NCBI GenBank assembly: GCA_910587035.1
Contig: CAJUMQ010000036.1
Span: 1 to 15,328 of the forward strand
Origin: an uncultured Desulfovibrio sp.
Lineage (GTDB): Bacteria; Desulfobacterota; Desulfovibrionia; Desulfovibrionales; Desulfovibrionaceae
Length of the DNA: 15,328 bases
Reading direction: 5' to 3'
The first letter of the stretch is position 1. Each line of letters opens with the position of its first letter. Position numbers and translations under genes: made by a program. Below the pieces are notes generated by a model. The model made no database searches. It worked only from the letters and a program-made list of their open reading frames with translations, and was not told the DNA's origin. Positions 1-6,181 of this stretch are shown piece after piece.

Positions 1-2
1 AG

Positions 3-83
3 GATGGCGCCCCCTGGGACGGAGGCGGAAAAGAGACACCCTGGCCCACGCCGCCAGGCGCTGGAGCAGGGGCGGAAGAGTAA
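3..83 (+). CDS. C-terminal fragment of an upstream gene, possibly terminase large subunit (partial)
   Basis: An open frame enters from the left edge and stops at TAA 81-83. The visible 26 residues are Gly, Pro and Trp rich (DGAPWDGGGKETPWP, then a GAGAGAEE end). The other two + frames run straight on into the repeat at 106, so this frame gives the most natural gene end. No domain is visible. The position, directly before a gp7.3-like gene and the portal, is where many podoviruses keep the large terminase, so a disordered terminase tail is my best guess, but it is inference from order only. The hairpin repeat at 106-215 starts 22 bases after the stop and could end its transcript. Confidence 0.45.
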   Translation, partial: DGAPWDGGGKETPWPTPPGAGAGAEE

Positions 84-105
84 AGGCAAGCTGGGGAGAG
101 ATTCT

Positions 106-215
106 GGGGGGAACTTTTTTCAAGAAAAGCGTTGCAGTCGATATCCGTACGGCAGGCTTTGCCTGCCTACGGCTACGGCCTTTCAGGCCGGCCATTCGGC
201 TCGCAAGTTCCCCCC
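106..215 (+). repeat. Long hairpin repeat, copy 1 (G-run/T-run arms around a 75-base GC-rich cassette)
   Basis: The arms GGGGGGAACTT (106-116) and AAGTTCCCCCC (205-215) are perfect inverted repeats. Between them, 129-204 is a cassette found again at 4446-4520 with only a few differences. The cassette has its own stems: GGCAGGC/GCCTGCC (151-157, 161-167) and CGGCC/GGCCG (176-180, 186-190). It lies just after one gene end, as copy 2 does, which suits a transcription or mRNA 3' end structure or a REP-like mobile repeat. It has no canonical U-tract after the stem. Confidence 0.75.
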
Positions 216-218
216 AGA

Positions 219-264
219 CCCCCTTCAAAAAACTTTAGTGGCGGACGCTACGCGCCCGCGGGGG
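219..264 (+). repeat. Inverted repeat arm, left (pairs with 680-725)
   Basis: These 46 bases match the reverse complement of 680-725 at 43 positions. All three differences are transitions. The shared core includes TTCAAAAAACTTT (224-236) and GCGGACGCTA (241-250). Together the two arms bracket the small gene at 428-673. The same core recurs, in one orientation or the other, in the gap before 4811 and as a remnant at 5416-5428. Confidence 0.75.
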
Positions 265-314
265 CGGGGCCCGGTTCATGCGCGCCCCGGGCCGGACTGG
301 GTGAAAGGGCGATT

Positions 315-340
315 TTGCCGTCACGTGACAGGTCAATATG
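315..340 (+). promoter_or_regulatory. 26-base CACGTG motif, copy 1 (possible operator or promoter)
   Basis: The 26 bases contain the perfect 10-base palindrome GTCACGTGAC (320-329) and are identical to 364-389. They begin TTGCCG and reach TATGGA after 16 bases, which could be a weak -35/-10 pair, but the match to consensus is poor. The palindrome suggests a dimeric DNA-binding protein. Function is inference; the repetition is seen directly. Confidence 0.45.
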
Positions 341-363
341 GATTATAGGGTCTGGCAGGGTCC

Positions 364-389
364 TTGCCGTCACGTGACAGGTCAATATG
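364..389 (+). promoter_or_regulatory. 26-base CACGTG motif, copy 2 (possible operator or promoter)
   Basis: An exact copy of 315-340, displaced by 49 bases, with palindrome 369-378. TTGCCG (364-369) and TATGTT (386-391) are 16 bases apart, a slightly better -35/-10 candidate than copy 1. It lies 38 bases before the start codon at 428, so a promoter or operator for the small virion gene and perhaps the genes after it is plausible. Confidence 0.45.
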
Positions 390-427
390 TTCTACAGGCT
401 TTTAATATCAAAACAAGGAGCAATGTC

Positions 428-673
428 ATGGGTGGAGGCGGAGGTTTTTTATCAGGTCTGTTTGGCGGCGGCTCATCCAGTCCGGACCCTGTGCAATATG
501 ATCCGGTGCCTGTGCGGGAGGAGGCGAAGGAGCCGGAGGCAAAGGCGGTGCGGGACAATGAGCGGCGCAAGACAGCGGCCAGGCGTGGCATGAGCGGCAC
601 CATACTGACCTCGCCGCTGGGGGTTTCGGGGCAGGGCGGCTCTCGTCTGCTGGGGCGCAGTCTGGGCCAGTAG
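428..673 (+). CDS. Small podovirus virion protein, T7 gp7.3-like
   Basis: This 81-residue protein has a Gly-rich start (MGGGGGFLSGLFGGG), a Pro/Glu-rich linker, a basic patch (ERRKTAARRG, about 44-53) and a closing GTILTSPLGV...LLGRSLG segment. Many tailed phages encode a short protein of this plan, with a Gly-rich head and an R-rich, S-T-I-L-T-(G/S)-P-x-G tail, next to the portal. T7 gp7.3 (99 residues, a minor tail-assembly protein) has a comparable basic, Gly/Ser-rich C-terminus. The ATG at 428 is chosen because AAGGAG (415-420) sits 7 bases ahead; an in-frame ATG at 338 lies inside the CACGTG repeat and has no such site. The gene is bracketed by the 46-base inverted repeat. Family assignment rests on pattern and position, so the role is inferred. 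Confidence 0.7.
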   Translation: MGGGGGFLSGLFGGGSSSPDPVQYDPVPVREEAKEPEAKAVRDNERRKTAARRGMSGTILTSPLGVSGQGGSRLLGRSLGQ

Positions 674-679
674 GGGGCC

Positions 680-725
680 CCCCTGCGGGCGCGCAGCGTC
701 CGCTACTAAAGTTTTTTGAAGGGGG
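680..725 (-). repeat. Inverted repeat arm, right (pairs with 219-264)
   Basis: This is the reverse-complement partner of 219-264 (43 of 46 bases). It starts a few bases after the TAG at 671-673, following a GGGGGCCCCC block (673-682). It runs directly into the G-run/T-run hairpin at 728-768. Confidence 0.75.
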
Positions 726-727
726 GG

Positions 728-768
728 CGCGGGGGGAATACTTTTTTTCAAAAAAGTTTCCCCCCGCG
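728..768 (+). repeat. G-run/T-run hairpin before the portal gene
   Basis: The left arm is CGC, six G, AA, a bulged T, AC and a T-run. The right arm is an A-run, GT, TT, six C and GCG. The stem is about 17-19 base pairs with one bulge and a tight TTTCAA-type loop. Related hairpins stand at 4755-4786 and 6130-6161, each ahead of a gene. It ends 40 bases before the portal start. It could be a terminator or processing site for the upstream transcript, or a 5' structure of the portal mRNA. Confidence 0.7.
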
Positions 769-808
769 AGAATCCCAGCCATCCCCATCAAAACAGCAGG
801 GACAAGCC

Positions 809-2392
809 ATGAACTATCAGGAATGTCGGGATCGGTTGAGCAGGATGCTGGCCCAGCGCGGGCGGCGGGAGGCTGCGTGGCGGGAGCTGTCGGCGTGGAT
901 ATGTCCGTGGCGGGGGCGGTTTTCCGGCAATGGCAATGACGAGTTTGAGGCCTATGGCATAGAGCGTTTCACGCATGCGGCGGCGCAGGCGGCATTGGCT
1001 GGCGCATCGGGCATGACCAGCGGCATGACGCCGCGCAACACGCCCTGGTTTAGGCCAGCCTTCACAGATACTGGCATGAGCGAGATTTCCGGGGCCAGGC
1101 AGTGGCTGGACGCGCTGGATTTGCGTTTGCAGGAGGCTCTGGCCAATGGCGGGTTTTATCAGGCGATTCAGAAATTCAATCTGGACCTGATCTGGAGCGG
1201 CTGCGCCCTGCTGTATGTGGAAAAGGCGGAGCCTGTGCGTTTTGAGGCTGTGCAGGTGGGCAGTTTTTGCCTGGTTACGGCCCTGGATGGCAGTCTGGAG
1301 GCAGTGGCCAGGCAATATGTCATCAATGCCGGGGAGGCGGCGCGGATCTTTGACCGGGGCCGGCTGTTGCCGGACACGGTGCGCAAGGCCAGGCGATCGC
1401 CCTGGCAGGAGGTGCCTGTCTGGCAGATGTGCTGGCGGGAGGAGTCCGGCGTGTTTCCGGTGCGCTCCGTCTGGTTTGAGGACGGGGGGCGGGAGTTTCT
1501 CAAGGAGTCTGGATACTACGAAATGCCCTTTTTTCATGCCGTCTGGAACGAGGGCAGCACTCCCTATGGCACAGGCCCGGGCGACATGTGCATAGCGGAT
1601 GCCAGGCAGATTGACGCCCTGGAGCGCAACAAGCTGGCCGGCCTGGGCAAGCTGGTGGACCCGCCTGTGCAATGTCCGCCGCAGTTCAAGGAAATCATCG
1701 ATCTTGAGCCTGGCGGGCTCAACTATTCCGATGACCCGGGCTCCATCATCAGGCCCATTCTGGACCTGTCGCCATATGCCTCGTCCCTGGCCAGGGTGCA
1801 GGAGGAGATCGCCATAGTGCGCCAGAGGCTGGAGGACGGCCTCATGGCCTCCATCTTCAGGTCAATGCCCCTGGAGCAGAGGCCTGCCGGCATGTCGGCA
1901 ACCGAGTTTCTGGAACGCAAGCGGGAGGCCCTGCAGCAGCTTGGCCCTGTGATTTCCGCCTATGAACCCACTGTGCTGACGCCCCTGCTGTTCCGCACTG
2001 CCAGCATACTGGACCGCGCCGGCCTGACGCCTCCGGTGCCAAAGGCCCTTGAGGGCTATCCCCTTTACATGAAAATGGAATTTATCAGCCCCATGGCCAA
2101 TGCCCTGCGCCAGACAGGGGCCGAGACATCCCGCGCCCTGTTCCAGGACATAGCCGGCATGTATCAGGCCACCCGGAGGGCGGATCTATTTGACAAGCTG
2201 GACATGGACCAGATGATTGACGAGCTGGCCACTGGCCTTGGCGTTCCAGGCTCCATCATCAGGCCAGACACGGACGTGGCCCAGATCAGGCAGCAGCGCG
2301 AGCAGCAGGCGCAGCAGGCCATGATGCTGCAGATGGCCCTGGCGCAGCAGCAGCAACCACAGCAGGACATGGGAGGACAGGACAATGTATGA
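809..2392 (+). CDS. Portal protein (head-to-tail connector, T7 gp8-like)
   Basis: The 527-residue product would form the dodecameric ring at one vertex of the capsid through which DNA is packaged and ejected. Its length is close to T7 gp8 (536). The start (NYQECRDRLSRMLAQRG...AAWRELSAWICPW) and the block SGMTSGMTPRNTPWF (67-81) match the usual podovirus connector pattern L-A-S-G-L-T-S-P...P-W-F (Pfam family of head-to-tail connecting proteins). The last 40 residues are Gln-rich and probably coiled. ATG 809 is preferred, with AGGGA at 798-802; the frame is open back to a TTG at 716, but that part only translates the hairpin. Early codons favour G endings (of 13 Arg codons in the first 97, ten are CGG or AGG); later ones favour C. 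The stop overlaps the next gene by 8 bases. No scaffold or capsid gene follows. Confidence 0.93.
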   Translation: MNYQECRDRLSRMLAQRGRREAAWRELSAWICPWRGRFSGNGNDEFEAYGIERFTHAAAQAALAGASGMTSGMTPRNTPWFRPAFTDTGMSEISGARQWLDALDLRLQEALANGGFYQAIQKFNLDLIWSGCALLYVEKAEPVRFEAVQVGSFCLVTALDGSLEAVARQYVINAGEAARIFDRGRLLPDTVRKARRSPWQEVPVWQMCWREESGVFPVRSVWFEDGGREFLKESGYYEMPFFHAVWNEGSTPYGTGPGDMCIADARQIDALERNKLAGLGKLVDPPVQCPPQFKEIIDLEPGGLNYSDDPGSIIRPILDLSPYASSLARVQEEIAIVRQRLEDGLMASIFRSMPLEQRPAGMSATEFLERKREALQQLGPVISAYEPTVLTPLLFRTASILDRAGLTPPVPKALEGYPLYMKMEFISPMANALRQTGAETSRALFQDIAGMYQATRRADLFDKLDMDQMIDELATGLGVPGSIIRPDTDVAQIRQQREQQAQQAMMLQMALAQQQQPQQDMGGQDNV

Positions 2393-4397
2393 GCGCCCCA
2401 GCGGCCTTGAGCCGGGAGTTTCCGCCGAATTGCAGGCTTATGCCGGCATGGCCGGCCAGCATTGCGAAAACATCCACCTGGCCCGCAACATACTCAATGG
2501 CGGCGAACTCTCCCCGGGCATGGCCGCGCGCCATGACCAGCCGCGCCATCTCTCCGGCTGCTCCCGGCTGCTCAACATGGTGCCCCTGCCCTGCGGCGGC
2601 CTGACCAAGAGGCCAGGCTTTGAGCATATGGGCATGGCCGCCAACCCCCTGCCCGAGGCCCATGCCCGCCTGGTGCCCTTCATATTTTCCGCAGCCGAAT
2701 CGCGGATGCTGGAGTTCTACCAGTCCGGCTCCTCCTGCCGCCTGCGCGTCTGGCTGCCGGACGGCGCCTTCCACGAGCCGGACATCATCCTGCCCTGGGA
2801 CGGCTCCTGGCTCAGGGACATTTCCTTCTCCCAGTCCGCCGATGTGCTCTTCTGCGCCCATTCCGCATTTCCGCCAGCCAAGATCTGCCGCCATGGCGAC
2901 AATGACTGGACCTATGAAACCATCAACTGGCTGCCATCAATCCCCGCGCCGCAAATTGCCGCCATCGAGGCCATAGGCGACATCCCGGCAGGCGAAAACA
3001 GCCGCCAGACACTCTCCTATGTGGCCACAGCCATTGACGCCGAAACCGGAGCCGAATCCCTGCCCACAGCCGCGGCAACCATTGAAAATGTGGCCCCCCT
3101 GTCCCAGACCTATTACATCCAGATCTCCATAACACCCCAGGCCGGCGCCAGCGAATACCGCATTTACAAGAAATCCGCAGGCGTCCATGGCTACATCGGC
3201 CGCATAACAGACGCCGGCGAAAACACCTTTGAGGACCGCAATCTGGAGCCGGACACCACGGACACCCCGCCCAATGCCAGAAACCCCTTTGCCGCACCCG
3301 GCGAATACCCCTCCCTGGTGTTCCTGCACCAGCAGCGCCTGGGCTATGCAGCCTCATCCCGCCGCCCCCTTACAGTCTGGATGTCCCAGGCCGGCAATTA
3401 CGAGTCCATGGCCGCATCCATTCCCCCGGATGATGACGATGCCATCGAGGCCACCCTGGCCGCGCCCCAGGCCAACCGCATCCTCTGGGCCCAAAGCGAC
3501 CGCAACGGCCTCGCCATTGGCACAGAAGGCGGCGAGTGGCTGCTCATAGCCTCAGACGGCTCCGCCATCTCGCCCAAGGATCTCTCCTTCCAGCCCCAGA
3601 CATACCACGGCTCCCAGCCAGGCCTCGATGTCCTCCGCGCCGGCTCCTCCCTGCTCTTCATGCAGCGCGGCGGCTCGGTTGTCCGCGACATCTCCTACTC
3701 ATTCCAGGATGACCGCTACAACTCCTCCGATCTCTCCCTGCTGGCCCGCCATATCCTCCGCGACAACCCCTGCAGGGCCTGGTGCTGGCAGCCGGAGCCC
3801 TATGGCATTGTCTGGTGCGCCCTGGCCGATGGAACCATCGCCGCCCTCACCTATCTGCGCGAGCATGATGTGGTCGGCTGGCACCGCCACCAGACAGCCG
3901 GATTTGTGGAAGATCTCGCCTCCATACCCGCCCCAGATGGCGACTGGCAGGTGTGGGCTACCATCATCCGCGACAATGTCCGCCGCATCGAGCGCCTGGC
4001 TCCCTTCTACGAAGGCTCGGGCACACCACACCACACAGACGGCGCAGCCAAGGCCACCTTCAGCGCCCGCTGCATCCCCTGCATGCCAGAAGCCCAGCTC
4101 CAGACAGGCTCCACCTTCTGCCGCATCCGTAAAATCAACGCCATCAAGATCCGCGTCATCAACTCGGAACCCTTCACCGCCCGCGTATCCGCCCAGAACC
4201 ACGCCCCTGCCCGCCCAACTCCAGTACCACCCAGAGGCGCCAAATTCACCACCGAGGCCGACTGGAACTGCCCCATCTCCGGCGGCTGGGCCGAAGCTCC
4301 CAAAATAGAGCTGATCATGGACGGACCAGGACCTGTCACCATCCTCGGCCTCATCATCGCCATGGAAATATCCCCCCTGGCCGGAGGCCAGCGATGA
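2385..4397 (+). CDS. Tail nozzle protein (tail tubular protein B, T7 gp12-like)
   Basis: The 670-residue product would form the distal nozzle of the short tail. Residues 35-44 read NILNGGELSP, followed by SGCSRLLNMVPLPCGGLTKR and RPGFE (to about 79). This is the standard opening of podovirus nozzle-type proteins: a G-G-E-L-S-P motif, then N-M-V, P-x-G-G and R-P-G. Around 312-360, VFLHQQRLGYA, then GNYESMA and IPPDDDDAIEATLA, parallel the T7 gp12 stretch in which F-x-x-R-L-G-F precedes a D-D-D-P-I-D block. The repeated beta-rich, Trp-containing stretches in between suit a beta-propeller. T7 gp12 is longer (794). The start ATG 2385 lies inside the end of the portal gene, with GGAGG at 2372-2376, so the two are probably translationally coupled. 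Codons end mostly in C, most strongly near the 3' end. Confidence 0.85.
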   Translation: MYERPSGLEPGVSAELQAYAGMAGQHCENIHLARNILNGGELSPGMAARHDQPRHLSGCSRLLNMVPLPCGGLTKRPGFEHMGMAANPLPEAHARLVPFIFSAAESRMLEFYQSGSSCRLRVWLPDGAFHEPDIILPWDGSWLRDISFSQSADVLFCAHSAFPPAKICRHGDNDWTYETINWLPSIPAPQIAAIEAIGDIPAGENSRQTLSYVATAIDAETGAESLPTAAATIENVAPLSQTYYIQISITPQAGASEYRIYKKSAGVHGYIGRITDAGENTFEDRNLEPDTTDTPPNARNPFAAPGEYPSLVFLHQQRLGYAASSRRPLTVWMSQAGNYESMAASIPPDDDDAIEATLAAPQANRILWAQSDRNGLAIGTEGGEWLLIASDGSAISPKDLSFQPQTYHGSQPGLDVLRAGSSLLFMQRGGSVVRDISYSFQDDRYNSSDLSLLARHILRDNPCRAWCWQPEPYGIVWCALADGTIAALTYLREHDVVGWHRHQTAGFVEDLASIPAPDGDWQVWATIIRDNVRRIERLAPFYEGSGTPHHTDGAAKATFSARCIPCMPEAQLQTGSTFCRIRKINAIKIRVINSEPFTARVSAQNHAPARPTPVPPRGAKFTTEADWNCPISGGWAEAPKIELIMDGPGPVTILGLIIAMEISPLAGGQR

Positions 4398-4430
4398 CGC
4401 CCGCGCCCGCCATGGCGGGGAGAAAGGCAT

Positions 4431-4539
4431 GTGGGGGTAACTTTTGCGTTGCTGTCGATATCCGTACGGCAGGCAAGCCTGCCTACGGCTACGGCCTTGC
4501 AGGCCGGCCATTCGGCTCGCTGAAAAAAGTTTCCCCCAC
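4431..4539 (+). repeat. Long hairpin repeat, copy 2
   Basis: Outer arms GTGGGGG (4431-4437) and CCCCCAC (4533-4539) pair, extended inwards by TAACTTTT and AAAAGTTT with one mismatch. The inner cassette 4446-4520 matches 129-204 closely. The differences I see are one base near the start (GCA/GCT), TTT versus AA in the loop of the GGCAGGC/GCCTGCC stem, and one base in the loop of the GGCC/GGCC stem. Stems are intact in both copies. Like copy 1 it begins soon after a gene end (34 bases after the nozzle stop). Confidence 0.75.
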
Positions 4540-4545
4540 ACCCCC

Positions 4546-4600
4546 TTCAAAAACTTTTAGTTGCCCTTGCGCTATCGCGCCAGGGCCAAAAGTTTTTGAA
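4546..4600 (+). terminator. Compound hairpin, candidate bidirectional terminator
   Basis: TTCAAAAACTTTT (4546-4558) pairs perfectly over 13 bases with AAAAGTTTTTGAA (4588-4600). Inside, GCCCT (4563-4567) pairs with AGGGC (4582-4586), and GCGC (4569-4572) with GCGC (4577-4580) around a TATC loop. The GC-rich inner stem followed by A and T runs on both sides looks like a two-way rho-independent terminator, although the T-run starts several bases after the inner stem. Confidence 0.5.
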
Positions 4601-4754
4601 CCTGTCCGGCGCCTGATACATTTTCCATGCCCCCGGCCTGCTCCCGCCAGAACGGGAGAGGCACAGGCACTCGAGGTCAACTTCCACCCTGCGGCAGCCC
4701 CAAAACTTTCAGGCGGCCGCGTAGCGGACGCTACTAAAAGTTTTTGAGGGGGGC

Positions 4755-4786
4755 GCGGGGGAACTTTTTACTGAAAAAGTTCCCTC
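4755..4786 (+). repeat. G-run/T-run hairpin before the gatekeeper gene
   Basis: GGGGGAACTTTTT (4757-4769) pairs with AAAAAGTTCCCTC (4774-4786), with one G-U pair and an ACTG loop (4770-4773). The loop and arms match the hairpin at 6130-6161. It is preceded by CTACTAAAAGTTTTTGA, the same flank as at 703-719. It ends 24 bases before the start at 4811 and so would lie at the 5' end of that mRNA if transcription starts upstream. Confidence 0.7.
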
Positions 4787-4797
4787 CCGCATCTGCC

Positions 4798-4804
4798 TTT
4801 GGAG
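4798..4804 (+). promoter_or_regulatory. Ribosome-binding site deciding the start at 4811
   Basis: TTTGGAG at 4798-4804 lies 6 bases before ATG 4811. The same frame offers an earlier TTG at 4799, but that codon is part of this site, so the ATG is the better start. Confidence 0.75.
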
Positions 4805-4810
4805 CAAAAC

Positions 4811-5398
4811 ATGGACAAACTGACATTGATCAACATGGCATTGATGAAGTGCGGGCTGCCATTGGCGGCATCGCTGAATGACTGTGACTGGAATGCGCAG
4901 CTGATGTTTGAGCAGTGCGCGGGGGAGGCTCTGGTGAGTCATGCGTGGGGATTTGCGCAGAAATCTGCCACGCTTGTGATGGACCCGGAGTCGCCGCAGT
5001 TTGGCTACAATTATCGTTACAGGATGCCGGAAGACTGTCTGCGGGTGCTGGATGTGCGGGCGGAGCATGACAGCCGGGCGCCGAAAGGGCGTTTTCGGGT
5101 GCAGGGGCGGTACATACTGACCAATGCCAACCCCTGTCATGCGCGGTATATAGGCCGGTTTCTGGACCCCGGGGACTGGCCGCCCATGTTCTGCAATGCC
5201 GTGGCCGCCCGCATAGCGCAGGAGATTGCCGGCCTGTCCGCCGAGAACATGGCCATGGTTCCGCAGCTATTGCAGGCCTACAAGCTGGCCCTGACCGAGG
5301 CGCAGCTGATGGACGCCAGGGAGAGCACTGAGCGCGTGACCCTGGATGTCTCAGTGCATGAGCAGAGGCAGCAGAGAAGGGAGCGTAGCCGCGGCTAG
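4811..5398 (+). CDS. Tail gatekeeper protein (tail tubular protein A, T7 gp11-like)
   Basis: The 195-residue product almost equals T7 gp11 (196), which forms the ring joining portal and nozzle. The opening MDKLTLINMALMKCGLPLAA, then ALVSHAWGFAQK and the FGYNYRYRMPEDCLRVLDV block (about 57-76), follow the typical plan of this family: a short helix with A-L-x-x-x-G, an H-x-W-x-F-A motif, then Y-x-Y-x-x-P-x-D-C-L-R-V. GRYILTNANP and a helical C-terminus rich in Gln, Glu and Arg complete it. In T7 gene 11 comes before gene 12; here the gatekeeper follows the nozzle and is separated from it by a repeat-filled gap. Early codons favour G endings (CGG, GCG, CCG), in sharp contrast to the C-ending codons at the end of the nozzle gene. 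Confidence 0.87.
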   Translation: MDKLTLINMALMKCGLPLAASLNDCDWNAQLMFEQCAGEALVSHAWGFAQKSATLVMDPESPQFGYNYRYRMPEDCLRVLDVRAEHDSRAPKGRFRVQGRYILTNANPCHARYIGRFLDPGDWPPMFCNAVAARIAQEIAGLSAENMAMVPQLLQAYKLALTEAQLMDARESTERVTLDVSVHEQRQQRRERSRG

Positions 5399-5415
5399 TG
5401 TCGCTGGCATGAATG

Positions 5416-5428
5416 TTCAAAAAACTTT
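5416..5428 (+). repeat. Remnant of the TTCAAAAAACTTT repeat core
   Basis: The 13 bases here are identical to 224-236, the core of the inverted repeat. This gap is only about 50 bases and holds no G-run hairpin, so it may be a decayed copy or a chance match of a low-complexity word. Confidence 0.4.
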
Positions 5429-5449
5429 GCCGGGCAGTTGCCTGGAAAC

Positions 5450-6121
5450 ATGGGGGATATTATGGGCGCAACAGGATTTGGTCTGGCCCTGGGCGGAATT
5501 TCGGCCCTGTCCGGCCTGGCCGGGGCTGAGAAACAACGCAGCCAGCAGAACCAGCAGGCCGCCATGATGGAGGCGCAGGCCGCCAATCTGCGCCAGAACG
5601 CGGCCCTGGAAAAACAGCGCGGCGAGATCGAGGCCAGGGCCATTGACCGGCAAAAATCGGCCATACATGCCCGCTTCAATGAACAGACAGGCCGCAACCG
5701 CTCCCTGCTGGCGGCAGGAAATGTGGACATGTCCACAGGCTCAGCCGCAGATGTCCAGCAGGGCTCCATCAATGCCCTTGCCGATGACATGAGCGAAAAC
5801 GCCTACAGCCGCCTGCTGCGCCTCTACCAGGCAGACCAGCAGGCCAAATCCCTCAACTGGCAGGCGGACGCCCAGGACGCCCAGGCCTCCTGGCTCAAAA
5901 AAACATCCGGCAACCTCGCAACCTCCCTGCTCACAGCCGGACTGGCCGGCGCTGGCGGTTTCGCCTCCGGCTACTCCATGGCTGGCGGCAAACTCTCATC
6001 CCTTTTCGGCTCCACTACACAAAAAGCAACAGGAGGCATCTCCGCCATCTCCGGCGGCAAACTATCCCTCAAACCAGGCCCAGGCGCCTCCGGCCTGGCT
6101 AAAACCTTATTGGGATATTAA
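5450..6121 (+). CDS. Internal virion protein, T7 gp14-like
   Basis: The 223-residue product has a short hydrophobic Gly/Ala start (GFGLALGGISALSGLAGA), a long Gln/Ala/Glu helix likely to be coiled coil (about 28-80), the segment NVDMSTGSAADVQQG typical of this family, and a second Gly-rich hydrophobic stretch (SLLTAGLAGAGGFASGYSMAGG). This is the plan of T7 gp14 (196 residues), the ejected protein that forms the outer-membrane pore at infection. It stands, as in T7, right before the gp15-like gene. Start choice is uncertain: ATG 5450 has only GGA close upstream, ATG 5462 has GGGGG five bases ahead (5452-5456), and a TTG at 5438 is also in frame. Codons are mostly C-ending from the beginning, continuing the trend of the gene before. 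An A-run at 5896-5903 leaves the frame intact. Confidence 0.78.
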   Translation: MGDIMGATGFGLALGGISALSGLAGAEKQRSQQNQQAAMMEAQAANLRQNAALEKQRGEIEARAIDRQKSAIHARFNEQTGRNRSLLAAGNVDMSTGSAADVQQGSINALADDMSENAYSRLLRLYQADQQAKSLNWQADAQDAQASWLKKTSGNLATSLLTAGLAGAGGFASGYSMAGGKLSSLFGSTTQKATGGISAISGGKLSLKPGPGASGLAKTLLGY

Positions 6122-6129
6122 AGGCATGT

Positions 6130-6161
6130 GGGGGGAACTTTTTACTGAAAAAGTTCCCCCC
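6130..6161 (+). repeat. Perfect 14-base-pair G-run/T-run hairpin
   Basis: GGGGGGAACTTTTT (6130-6143) pairs perfectly with AAAAAGTTCCCCCC (6148-6161) around an ACTG loop (6144-6147). It starts 9 bases after the stop of the gp14-like gene. The loop is the same as in the hairpin at 4755-4786. No U-tract follows the right arm, so a standard rho-independent terminator is not certain; mRNA 3' end protection or processing are alternatives. Confidence 0.75.
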
Positions 6162-6181
6162 CCGCAAAAAACTCTTATCAA

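Larger units (their letters stand above)
84..427. other. Non-coding gap of 344 bases filled with repeats and putative regulatory motifs
   Basis: Frames are open through part of this gap, but the predicted peptides only translate the repeats and share nothing with the neighbouring genes. In order it holds the long hairpin repeat (106-215), an arm of an inverted repeat whose partner lies beyond the next gene (219-264), a GC-rich stem (GGCCCGG 268-274 with CCGGGCC 287-293, 12-base loop), and two direct copies of the CACGTG motif (315-340, 364-389). It ends with the ribosome-binding site AAGGAG at 415-420 for the gene at 428. Confidence 0.7.
4398..4810. other. Non-coding gap of 413 bases packed with hairpin repeats
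   Basis: The gap holds, in order, long hairpin repeat copy 2 (4431-4539), a compound 55-base hairpin (4546-4600), a small stem CTCCCG/CGGGAG (4641-4646, 4653-4658), a GTAGCG/CGCTAC palindrome (4722-4735), and the G-run/T-run hairpin at 4755-4786. Frames run open across it, but the peptides only translate the repeats. Between about 4601 and 4720 I see nothing coding and no promoter I would defend. Confidence 0.7.

Noticed and set aside
4..348. Open frame starting at the ATG near the left edge
   Set aside because: It reads through the long hairpin repeat, giving peptide text like that of the cassette at 4446-4520. The frame ending at 83 is a better gene end.
84..427. CRISPR array suggested by repeated palindromic words
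   Set aside because: There are only two direct copies of the 26-base motif, the other repeats differ in length and orientation, and there are no regular spacers.
716..808. Upstream extension of the portal gene to a TTG start
   Set aside because: The added 31 residues translate the G-run/T-run hairpin and do not resemble a portal N-terminus; ATG 809 has a ribosome-binding site and a typical start.
4394..4747. Possible gene overlapping the nozzle stop by ATGA
   Set aside because: The ATGA overlap looks like coupling, but the predicted peptide only translates the hairpin repeat and cassette, and similar text appears where the cassette lies at 129-204.
5896..5903. A-run as a programmed frameshift site in the gp14-like gene
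   Set aside because: The frame continues to a sensible C-terminus and no useful alternative frame extends from here.
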